Source: Verrucomicrobiota bacterium (GTDB taxonomy: Bacteria; Verrucomicrobiota; Verrucomicrobiia; Verrucomicrobiales; Verrucomicrobiaceae). Taken from it: DNA of 18,677 nt. The notes under the pieces were generated by a model. The model had not been told where the DNA came from. It saw only the letters and a list, made by a program, of their open reading frames with translations, and searched no databases. This document shows positions 7,643-14,346 of this stretch, in pieces (within the stretch, counting starts at the first letter, position 1; each line of letters opens with the position of its first letter). The DNA lies in the NCBI GenBank assembly GCA_009885275.1, contig VFKY01000012.1, forward strand, positions 1-18,677, in the 5' to 3' direction. The translations under genes and the position numbers were made by a program.

Positions 7643-8647
7643 TTACACCCCAAGCAGTTTTACCACAGACTCCCGCTTGAGACGCAACTCACGCCACTCG
7701 TGATCAAAGGCGCTACCACCGACAATGCCGCACCCACTTGGGAGATCAACATTTAGTCCCTGCCAAGAAAGACCGCGAATACTGACCACCGCATGAAATG
7801 CATCGTCCGTTTTCATGCCAAATGGTGCTCCAAAGAAAGCAGGAGCATGTAACTGACGGCGATACTCCATAAGTTTTTGCACACTGATTTCATCCCGAGG
7901 CAAACAACCAACCGCAGGGGTGGGATGCAATTTTTTTACCAGTGCATTGAGATCAGCTTTTTTATCCAGTTTCACTGAAAGCTCTGTGCGAAAATGCATC
8001 AAGCCAGAAGTCTCACTCACCTCGCGCGGCGAACGCTCCACCATACCCAAGTCCATCAAAGTTTCGGCAAGGAATCCCGCGACTATTTCATGCTCGTCAA
8101 TTTCCTTGGCGTCAGTGATGAAGCTCTCTGCACCATTGGGTTTAGCCGTACCCGCCAGAGCCATGGTTTGCAGTTTTTGATTTTCAATACTGAGCAATAA
8201 CTCGGGCGTCGCCCCCAAAAATCCACCGCGCCCTTTCAGCCAAGCATAACTCCAGAGTCCAGTGGGAGCCTTTAAAACAGGGGACAGCAACGCTCGCATA
8301 TCACCTGACAAGAGTATCCCCTTCTCGGTCAAAACAGGCACCATCTTACGAATTTTTTGGGACAGTACATCCCGTCGGATGCGACGGAAGGCCATCTTGA
8401 ACCACTCGGTCTCAGGTTTCTGCCAAGCAATACTTGGCGGTATTGCCCCTTCGAGCTCTAAGTTCAATTCATGCGCCTGCGACACCTTCACCACACGTGC
8501 TGGAGTTTTCCAGGGCTTGGGATCGGAAAGCGTGAAATCATTGACATAAAAGACCACGCCCTCAGGAGGCTCCGCTGCTTCCGCAAACGGTCCTTCACCC
8601 ATCCATGCCCTTCCGTCGGGTAGCCTAAATAAAACAAGATCCATCAT
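7643..8647 (-). CDS. menF: Isochorismate synthase
   Basis: This 334-residue chorismate-binding enzyme converts chorismate to isochorismate, the first committed step to menaquinone, feeding MenD encoded directly downstream. Signatures are QKIRKMVPV (97-105), GATPELLL (145-152), ALAGTAK (163-169), KEIDEHEIVAGFL (181-193), LHPTPAVGCLPR (240-251), FGAPFG and GCGIVGGSAFDHEWRE. Lys101 and Glu149 sit about 50 residues apart, as do the base and acid of E. coli MenF (K190, E240). LAGT rather than the KGT of anthranilate synthases supports water as nucleophile, hence isochorismate synthase. It is shorter than typical MenF/EntC (about 390-430), mostly at the N-terminus. Adjacent ATGs at 8647 and 8644 are both possible starts; neither has a Shine-Dalgarno sequence. 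menE, menB, menC and menH are not in the window. Confidence 0.9.
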   Translation of the reverse strand: MMDLVLFRLPDGRAWMGEGPFAEAAEPPEGVVFYVNDFTLSDPKPWKTPARVVKVSQAHELNLELEGAIPPSIAWQKPETEWFKMAFRRIRRDVLSQKIRKMVPVLTEKGILLSGDMRALLSPVLKAPTGLWSYAWLKGRGGFLGATPELLLSIENQKLQTMALAGTAKPNGAESFITDAKEIDEHEIVAGFLAETLMDLGMVERSPREVSETSGLMHFRTELSVKLDKKADLNALVKKLHPTPAVGCLPRDEISVQKLMEYRRQLHAPAFFGAPFGMKTDDAFHAVVSIRGLSWQGLNVDLPSGCGIVGGSAFDHEWRELRLKRESVVKLLGV

Positions 8648-8977
8648 CTATGATACGAGGTTCATTCTGCATGAGAGCGCGCCAAGGTCAAAGAACAGTT
8701 CGAGATTGATCATAAAGTCATAATACTTCAGTTGTGATCTTGTTTGGATGAAGTGGGCAGCGATCAATGCCCTCAAACTGCCACGCTCTGTTTAGTAATC
8801 AAGTGTACCATAAACGCTTGGGAGTAACGGACGTAGGGCTGGTTGATAGACAATAATACTCATGATTCGTGTTCTAATTTTTGGGGTCATCTATAAACTC
8901 ACGAATTTGAGGCGTGAAACGCTTTTGGCGTCTTCATGCCTCCTTCTTTATCCGCCTCTGCCATAGGCAAACATAAA
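8648..8977. other. Gene-free stretch upstream of menF
   Basis: This stretch of about 330 bp separates the menF start from the porin terminator. It must contain the menF promoter on the minus strand, but I see no clear promoter boxes. It has no tRNA-like fold, no repeat array and no open frame with credible protein features. GCCT/AGGC arms near 8953-8967 form only a trivial 4-bp stem. Confidence 0.5.
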
Positions 8978-9005
8978 AAAGGCGTGGTGTTTCCACCACG
9001 CCTTT
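8978..9005 (-). terminator. Strong Rho-independent terminator of the porin gene
   Basis: A perfect 12-bp inverted repeat (8978-8989 with 8994-9005, core GGCGTGGTG / CACCACGCC) closes a 4-nt loop. In the minus direction it ends in a run of six T. It lies 31 bp past the porin stop codon and looks like a textbook intrinsic terminator for that gene. Confidence 0.9.
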
Positions 9006-9035
9006 AACTAATAACTAACCACAAGTACTGAAAAA

Positions 9036-10238
9036 TTAGAAGAACATGCGCAGACCGATGAGACCAGTGATCCCGTCAAAGTCGCCACCGTCGCCACCGC
9101 CAGCCATGGTGTGATACTCTGCACCAGCCATGAGTTTAAGCTTATGGCCATAGAGGTAGTAGTTCAAGCCCACGTAAACAGCCTGATACTGATCACCGCG
9201 TCCACCGTCGGTAAGTTCTGAAGCAAGACGCTCATAGCGGCTCTGAAGGCGAAGGCCATCTTGTCCGCTGCTATTGGCGAACTGATAACGACCGACCAGT
9301 TGCAAACTCGGAGCAATATAGTAGGAAGGAATGACATGGAAACCAAAGACATCGCTCTGGGCATCACGACCTACGCCACCAAGCACATCGGTATAGAGAC
9401 CGAAACGGCCTTTTTCCCAAGTACTGTTAAAGGAGTATCCTGATTCAAAGTTAGCACCGAAGTTACCGGCTTGGCCGCCTTCTGTGCTGTTTTGGAAGTC
9501 AAATTTGACGATGGCCTTGTCGAATCCAGTGGCGCTGGTGAGGTCGTAACCAACTCCAGCTTGAATGACGGCACCGGCATTGAATTCAGAAAATTCACGG
9601 CGGTCGTCGCCTGCATAAACACCGATCGTGTAAATAATATTGTTAACTTTGCCGTTGATACGCATACCGGTCAACTCACCTGTAAACAGGGAGTTAGAGA
9701 GAAGCGTGCGTTCGAAGGTTAGGATTTCCTTGGAGGAAGTAGCCTGTTCGACAGAGAACATGTTGGCCTTATATTTACCAACTCCAATGTTGAATGCATC
9801 CGAAGGAGCCCAAGTAACATTCAAATCATAGATCTTGCCGTAGAACTCAGGATCAAAATTAGGACTTACGTCAATTTGACCTTCAAACTTGAACTGGCGA
9901 AACCACTTCGACTTGAAACCAAGTCTCCAGCGACGCACTTCAACGTCACCCCAGAGAACTTCTTCAGGACGGTCTTCAGTGCCATAGGAACCCTGATCGG
10001 AGTCACCCAAGCCATACTGTAATTGCATACGTCCTTGAAGTGCAAATTCTTGAAGGACAGAGTTGTTGTCGTCCTTGTAAAGCGTGGCAAGTCCCCAGAT
10101 CTTGTCGTAGATCGAGCGAGTGTCCTCTTTATTAACGGCAGCTTCGACGCCCTTACTTGAAGCTGTCATAGTTTCGCCAGCTTGAAGGCCGGAGAACATT
10201 CCTACAGCTAGTAGGAGTAGTGTGGTCTTATATTTCAT
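9036..10238 (-). CDS. Outer-membrane porin, phosphate-selective O/P type
   Basis: This 400-residue beta-barrel porin resembles the OprP/OprO family (PF07396). It has a signal peptide (MKYKTTLLLLAVGMFSGLQA, then GE), a short Lys/Asp-containing N-terminal segment, and then alternating amphipathic strands typical of a barrel: VEVRRWRLGFKSKWF, FKFEGQIDV, FNIGVGKYKANM, YTIGVYAGD and LMAGAEYHT. It ends in GLIGLRMFF, the terminal Phe being the outer-membrane assembly signal. Family members let phosphate or other anions cross the outer membrane. True selectivity cannot be read from sequence, but placement near the pst operon and a motif shared between the two promoters support a phosphate role. The long upstream spacer and downstream terminator indicate a single-gene unit. 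No Shine-Dalgarno sequence precedes the ATG. Confidence 0.87.
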   Translation of the reverse strand: MKYKTTLLLLAVGMFSGLQAGETMTASSKGVEAAVNKEDTRSIYDKIWGLATLYKDDNNSVLQEFALQGRMQLQYGLGDSDQGSYGTEDRPEEVLWGDVEVRRWRLGFKSKWFRQFKFEGQIDVSPNFDPEFYGKIYDLNVTWAPSDAFNIGVGKYKANMFSVEQATSSKEILTFERTLLSNSLFTGELTGMRINGKVNNIIYTIGVYAGDDRREFSEFNAGAVIQAGVGYDLTSATGFDKAIVKFDFQNSTEGGQAGNFGANFESGYSFNSTWEKGRFGLYTDVLGGVGRDAQSDVFGFHVIPSYYIAPSLQLVGRYQFANSSGQDGLRLQSRYERLASELTDGGRGDQYQAVYVGLNYYLYGHKLKLMAGAEYHTMAGGGDGGDFDGITGLIGLRMFF

Positions 10239-10360
10239 ATGGTGTGTGTTTGTTGGTATTTTATCCTGAGTTTAGATGAGATCGACGATGAGAGCGCTTA
10301 ATCTCATTTGTAATGAGCAGTTTAAAGAAGTGTTCAATTCACGCCAGATCAAGAGCGTAA

Positions 10361-10376
10361 CGTTTTTGTCACATAA
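10361..10376. promoter_or_regulatory. Upstream copy of a 16-bp direct repeat before the porin
   Basis: CGTTTTTGTCACATAA matches the second copy starting at 10416 at 14 of 16 positions, with 55 bp between copies (about five helical turns). In the porin's direction it reads TTATGTGACAAAAACG. TTGTCAC followed by ATAA resembles one half of the E. coli Pho box (CTGTCAT, then an A/T spacer), though the second heptamer is not evident. Confidence 0.45.
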
Positions 10377-10415
10377 GGAAAACGCCGAACTTTTGTTGAT
10401 TTTCCTTAAATGCTT

Positions 10416-10436
10416 CGTTTTCGTCACCTAACAAAG
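10416..10436. promoter_or_regulatory. Second repeat copy, shared with the pstS upstream region
   Basis: CGTTTTCGTCACCTAA (10416-10431) is the second copy of the porin-promoter repeat. Its right part, read in the porin direction as CTTTGTTAGGTGACG, matches the pstS-upstream site at 13316-13330 at 12 of 15 positions, with core GTTA[AG]GTGACG at 10 of 11. It lies about 184 nt before the porin ATG, far for a direct promoter contact. Confidence 0.45.
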
Positions 10437-10510
10437 AGCTGTATATTCTACATTGCCATCGACAATTAACCTCGGTGACTGAGGCCCAAAGTAAGTATTA
10501 TAGGGGGAAC

Positions 10511-10987
10511 TTAACGACTCAGCTCACTCTGCGTCAGTACTTTAAAGCCACTGTTATTAAGAGCTTGAGCGCCAAATTCCACTTCATCGAGATAGAGCGC
10601 CAGCAAAGGGTTTCCGTTCGGTCGTACGATCAACGGGTAACTGTGATGGATATTGATTTCCGCACTGAGTAATGCTGAAAGTGCGTGCCCCAAGTCATGC
10701 GCGCCGTCCCGTAACTCCACCACCACTATGGTTCTGCTGGCGCAAGATATACCCTGTTCAGTCATCACTTGCTCAGCTTGATCAGGATCTGTGACCACAA
10801 GACGCACCAATGTTAGCTCCACAGAATCCTGCACGCTGAGTCCGAGCACTTCGATCGACTGCGCATTAAGTAATTTCACAAGATAATGAAAAGATCCCAC
10901 GTGATTGTGAAGAAATACCGAGAGTTGTTTCACCGGTGATCCCGGACTGGAGAGTGTGAAGGATGATGTAGTGGCTGGGCTGTCCAT
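10511..10987 (-). CDS. Tandem ACT-domain protein
   Basis: This 158-residue protein is built almost wholly from two ACT domains. The first (about residues 19-91) opens with VKQLSVFLHNHVGSFHYLVKLL, where 'N..G.l..l...L' is the ligand-binding strand-helix turn, and ends in RTIVVVEL. The second (about 92-150) continues with GAHDLGHALSALLSAEINIHHSY and LALYLDE. ACT domains bind small ligands, usually amino acids, at domain interfaces; a stand-alone tandem protein is likely a regulatory sensor, with ligand unknown. There is no catalytic domain, signal peptide or membrane segment. It lies 183 bp downstream of the PBP2 gene on the same strand. A purine-rich AGAAAGAG upstream is a weak ribosome binding site. 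Confidence 0.82.
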   Translation of the reverse strand: MDSPATTSSFTLSSPGSPVKQLSVFLHNHVGSFHYLVKLLNAQSIEVLGLSVQDSVELTLVRLVVTDPDQAEQVMTEQGISCASRTIVVVELRDGAHDLGHALSALLSAEINIHHSYPLIVRPNGNPLLALYLDEVEFGAQALNNSGFKVLTQSELSR

Positions 10988-11170
10988 AATAACTCTTTCT
11001 TAGTTAACCTGCAGGGCCTGCGGTGGCACGCATTTCCTCAAAATTTGTCACCCGTGAGGGCAGTGAAATAATAGTTTTCTCATCCATGCTATCAGCGGCA
11101 GAATCACAGAGTGTGGCTAGTTGCACAGAATAAAAAATATAGCCTTAACTCTAGACAATAAAATTTAAGC

Positions 11171-13231
11171 CTATCTCCCCCCAAAAAGGCGCTTAAAGAA
11201 ACCACCGACGCCTTTCTTTTCCTCTGGTGGCGCAGGCTCAGGGGTAGGTGGAGCCTCGGTTGCGGTGCTGCCATCTGTCATTTCATCCTCAGCAGTGACA
11301 GCAATCGCTTTATTGGTTTCATTCTTCGCCATGAGTAGAATAGGATCATCAGGTGATGCATTCTTAAAAACATTTTCAAACACTTCATGCACAATGGGGG
11401 CCGCTACCTTGCCCCCGCTGACGGTCTCATTGGGTTGCCCTTCATAGACAAGCGCGTAAGCATACATGGGGTCGTTGGCAGGAAGAAATCCGGTGAACCA
11501 GGCCAAGTTGCGATCCTCGGTCGGCTTCCATTGGGCTGTCCCCGTCTTCCCGGCAACCTGACATTCTTTGAGTGACGCGGCCCTACCTGTTCCACCATCG
11601 CCATTGACGACAGCAACCATGCCCTTAACTACGATCTCACGAGCCTCAGGCTGAAGTCCTATTCTTCTCCGCACACTGGGCTCAAACGCTTGAAGAACGC
11701 GGTCATTGGAATCCTGGATTTGTTTAACAAGCCTTGCTTGCGGCATGTTCACCCCATCAGCGAGTGCAGCCATTGCTTGAACCGTTTGTAAGGGGGTCAC
11801 CAAAGTGCGCCCCTGACCAATCGAAAGATTGGCGATATCGCCTCCCTGCATTTTGTGACCAAGCTTTTGCATCATCCATGCATTAGTTGGAACAAATCCC
11901 CTTCCCTCCGCAGCCAACGGAATACCTGTAGCTTCTCCCACCCCAAGGCGCTGCGCCATATCCGTAATTGGGTTCGCCCCCAATGCCAGTCCAGCCTGAT
12001 AAAACCAAGTGTTGCAGGAACGCTTGATCGCTCCAATCACATTCATATCACCTTCACCTTCTTTGTTCCAGTTGTGAAACACTCGGTCTCCAATTTCAAG
12101 ACTCGAACTGCAATTATAGGAAGTCTTTGCGTTCATTTTACCGCTCTCCATGGCAGCCAGTGAAACGATAACTTTGAAGGTCGAGGCTGGAGGATACTCA
12201 CCGCGGAAAGCTCGAGCAAAAAGCGGAAGGCGCTTGTCCTCATTAAGCATCTTGAAGTTAGCTGAAGTGATGCCAGGCACGAAAAGATTAAGGTCGTAAA
12301 ACGGGTATGAGGCCATTGCGAGAATATCCCCAGTCTTCACATCCATGATCACCATGGCACTACTAATAGAATTTTTTGCGAGAGCGTTTTCTGCATACTT
12401 TTGAAAATTGTAGTCCAGCGTTGTCACCACATTATTTCCGGGAATCGGGCGCCTCAAGATTTGCTCATCCATCTTGGTTCCATCAGGATTAAAAAGCACG
12501 TTGATCACCCCTGGTTTGCCTTGCAAATCACTGTCGAAAGATTTCTCTAATCCTTCGCGACCTTCTATTTCTTCAAAAAGAGGATCGCCATCTTGGATGG
12601 GAGCAAGAGGTAGGGGTCTGGTTTTGCCGGTATATCCAATGATGTGCGGAGCGCATGCGCCCTTGGGATAAAACCTCAAATAAGCAGGCTGGAGCATTAG
12701 ACCGTTACCAGGAGCTAATAATGGCTTGATTAGAGATTGTTGCTCCGAAGTGATTTCTTCATTGAGTCCATCGGTGATTGAAAATACCAAGGGGAGCCAG
12801 CGACGGTTCTTATAATGGGAAATCAAGCGATCACTGGGAATGCTCCAAGTTTTACCGAGCGTTTTGTTGGCCAACCCTATGCGTTTTTGCGCATACTCAA
12901 GGATCTGAGCATCCGTGACTTCGTTGCCGAAAAATGGAAAATTAAGCGCGAGATACTGAGCCACACGGTTTTGAGCCAACGGCACTCCATTTCGATCCAC
13001 AATTTGACCACGTGGCGCGGGAATACTCATGGTAAGTGCCCGAGCTTCTTTCTGCGTTTGCCATCCTGCTTTGAGATCAGTCTTTAGGGGTTCCGGGGTT
13101 CCATCGACGCTGGTCGAAACTGCCACCGCACCCCGCAAGTCCTGAACGCCCTGAGCCATCAACTTCTCTCCAGTCCATAAAACTATGGCAGTAAGAAGAT
13201 AGACACAAAACAGGCGCAATGAAGAAGGCAT
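11171..13231 (-). CDS. mrdA: Penicillin-binding protein 2-type transpeptidase
   Basis: This 686-residue class B PBP is a membrane-anchored DD-transpeptidase cross-linking peptidoglycan, likely in cell elongation. One N-terminal transmembrane segment lies at about residues 5-20. A dimerisation/pedestal region begins with PAPRGQIVDRNGVPLAQN (71-88), and YLRFYPKGACAPHIIGYTG (184-202) is typical of PBP2. The transpeptidase domain carries S350-T-F-K353 (nucleophile Ser), S405-C-N407 and K562-T-G564. The C-terminus ends in a Pro/Glu-rich linker and a basic, Gly/Phe-rich tail (GVGGFFKRLFGGR). The ATG at 13231 places the membrane anchor at the N-terminus; an in-frame GTG at 13300 would add 23 unlikely residues. 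It stands outside any mre/rodA cluster in this window. PBP2 is favoured over FtsI by motif context. Confidence 0.88.
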   Translation of the reverse strand: MPSSLRLFCVYLLTAIVLWTGEKLMAQGVQDLRGAVAVSTSVDGTPEPLKTDLKAGWQTQKEARALTMSIPAPRGQIVDRNGVPLAQNRVAQYLALNFPFFGNEVTDAQILEYAQKRIGLANKTLGKTWSIPSDRLISHYKNRRWLPLVFSITDGLNEEITSEQQSLIKPLLAPGNGLMLQPAYLRFYPKGACAPHIIGYTGKTRPLPLAPIQDGDPLFEEIEGREGLEKSFDSDLQGKPGVINVLFNPDGTKMDEQILRRPIPGNNVVTTLDYNFQKYAENALAKNSISSAMVIMDVKTGDILAMASYPFYDLNLFVPGITSANFKMLNEDKRLPLFARAFRGEYPPASTFKVIVSLAAMESGKMNAKTSYNCSSSLEIGDRVFHNWNKEGEGDMNVIGAIKRSCNTWFYQAGLALGANPITDMAQRLGVGEATGIPLAAEGRGFVPTNAWMMQKLGHKMQGGDIANLSIGQGRTLVTPLQTVQAMAALADGVNMPQARLVKQIQDSNDRVLQAFEPSVRRRIGLQPEAREIVVKGMVAVVNGDGGTGRAASLKECQVAGKTGTAQWKPTEDRNLAWFTGFLPANDPMYAYALVYEGQPNETVSGGKVAAPIVHEVFENVFKNASPDDPILLMAKNETNKAIAVTAEDEMTDGSTATEAPPTPEPAPPEEKKGVGGFFKRLFGGR

Positions 13232-13431
13232 GATAAAAACAGTGGTGCAAAGAGTGTCTAAAGTCGGGGATAAGAAGCCTTTCGTCAAGAAGCGTGACAC
13301 CCGACATGGGGCATTATTCGTTAAGTGACGTTTTGTTCACTCAGCCCGTCTTGCCGCCATTGCCATAGAAACGAATGGTTAAACATGTCGGATACTCCGA
13401 TTCCATAAAAAACACAACCTCATCAATACGT
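13232..13431. promoter_or_regulatory. Divergent promoter region of PBP2 and pstS
   Basis: These 200 bp must hold promoters for the PBP2 gene (leftward) and pstS (rightward). They contain the motif shared with the porin promoter (13316-13330) and an overlapping inverted repeat AGTGA (13324-13328) / TCACT (13337-13341). No canonical -35/-10 pair is convincing. Confidence 0.6.
13316..13330. promoter_or_regulatory. pstS: Candidate phosphate-regulon site upstream of pstS
   Basis: ATTCGTTAAGTGACG matches the porin-upstream site (CTTTGTTAGGTGACG in the porin direction) at 12 of 15 positions, in the same orientation relative to its gene. It lies about 100 nt before the pstS ATG. Whether it binds PhoB or another regulator is inference. 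Confidence 0.45.
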
Positions 13432-14238
13432 ATGAAACTCACCATAATCACTTCACTTTTGGCGCTCGCTTTCACGGCCAGCCTCAATGCGCAGAGCGTG
13501 CTCCGCATCCGCGGTTCTGACACCCTCGGCGCCAAACTAGTCCCGCAATGGGCTGAAGGCTTCAAAAAACAGGGTGGCGCAGTCAGCTTCGACATCGCTG
13601 CCGAAGGCTCCTCAACCGCTTTCACCAATCTCTCTGCCGGCACTGCTGAAATCGGCATGTCCTCCCGCAAGGTGAAGGATGATGAGCGCACTTTCTGCAA
13701 AACCAAGGGCGTTTTCCTTACGGAACATGAAGTCGCCTGGGACATGATCGTGGTCGTGACCAACAGCGGCAACCCAATCAGCGGACTCACCAAAAAACAA
13801 GTTGCCGGCATTTTCACCGGTCAGATCAAAGACTGGAGCGAAGTCGGCGGTACTCCCGGCCCGATTTCTGTTTACACACGTAACACTTCCTCCGGTACCT
13901 ACAAAGACTGGATGACACTTGCCATGAAAGGCAAAGACTATGCTTCCGGCAGCCAGAAGATGGCTGGCAATGAACAAATCGTCTCCGAAGTCGCCGGAAA
14001 CAAAGGTGGTATCGGCTATGTTGGTCTTGCCTACGCCAATGGCAAAGGCGTCAAAGCGCTCCCAATTGATGGCGCCGCCCCTGAGCCTGCCAACGTGAAA
14101 GGTTATCCCTACAGTCGCCCCACTTTCCTTTATACAAATGGTGCCCCTGAAGGCAAGATCAAGGAATTTATCGACTTCTGCACGGGTGCCAATGGCACCA
14201 AAATCACCCAAGTGGTAGGATTCATCCCCGCCAAGTAA
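13432..14238 (+). CDS. pstS: Phosphate ABC transporter substrate-binding protein
   Basis: PstS (268 residues) captures phosphate in the periplasm and delivers it to the PstCA permease. A signal peptide (MKLTIITSLLALAFTASLNA, cleavage before Q21) is followed by the phosphate-site motifs RGSDTLG (27-33), AEGSSTAF (57-64), IGMSSRKV (74-81) and YTRNTSSGTYKDW (148-160), and later GGIGYVGLAYA (192-202). The ATG at 13432 starts the signal peptide; an in-frame ATG at 13375 would put 19 unlikely residues before it. Codon choice is noticeably C-ending (ATC, GGC, TCC, CGC), consistent with high expression. There is no Shine-Dalgarno sequence. It is the first gene of the pst operon and is followed by a strong hairpin. 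Confidence 0.93.
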   Translation: MKLTIITSLLALAFTASLNAQSVLRIRGSDTLGAKLVPQWAEGFKKQGGAVSFDIAAEGSSTAFTNLSAGTAEIGMSSRKVKDDERTFCKTKGVFLTEHEVAWDMIVVVTNSGNPISGLTKKQVAGIFTGQIKDWSEVGGTPGPISVYTRNTSSGTYKDWMTLAMKGKDYASGSQKMAGNEQIVSEVAGNKGGIGYVGLAYANGKGVKALPIDGAAPEPANVKGYPYSRPTFLYTNGAPEGKIKEFIDFCTGANGTKITQVVGFIPAK

Positions 14239-14260
14239 TTCTGTTTTGATCTGCAATTTC

Positions 14261-14303
14261 AGTCCGACGGATGATGACTAATATCTTTCCGTCGGACTTT
14301 TTT
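14261..14303 (+). terminator. Terminator-like hairpin between pstS and pstC
   Basis: AGTCCGACGGA (14261-14271) pairs perfectly with TCCGTCGGACT (14288-14298) around a 16-nt loop and runs into six T (14298-14303). It begins 22 bp after the pstS stop and ends 43 bp before the pstC start. It probably acts as a partial terminator and 3' stabiliser, so more pstS than pstCAB RNA is made. Confidence 0.85.
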
Positions 14304-14346
14304 CGCTTTCCCAAAGTCACCGTGCTATCTTCTCTTTTTTTAGTGC

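Noticed and set aside
8648..8977. Possible small RNA or tRNA in the gene-free stretch
   Set aside because: I found no cloverleaf, no strong hairpin and no promoter-terminator pair enclosing a transcript; only the porin terminator at its end is convincing.
10470..10490. CCTCGGTGACTGAGG hairpin just downstream of the ACT gene as a terminator
   Set aside because: The stem is short with a wobble pair, the loop is three bases, and no T-run follows in the ACT direction.
10475..10672. Plus-strand open frame over the end of the ACT gene
   Set aside because: It is antisense to the second ACT domain and has no credible protein character.
13232..13300. GTG at 13300 as the PBP2 start
   Set aside because: The 23 extra residues would precede the natural N-terminal membrane anchor and run into the pstS regulatory spacer.
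13612..14256. A 214-codon open frame antisense to pstS
   Set aside because: It lies fully opposite a well-supported gene. Its residues show no domain or signal, and its length is explained by the biased codon use of pstS.
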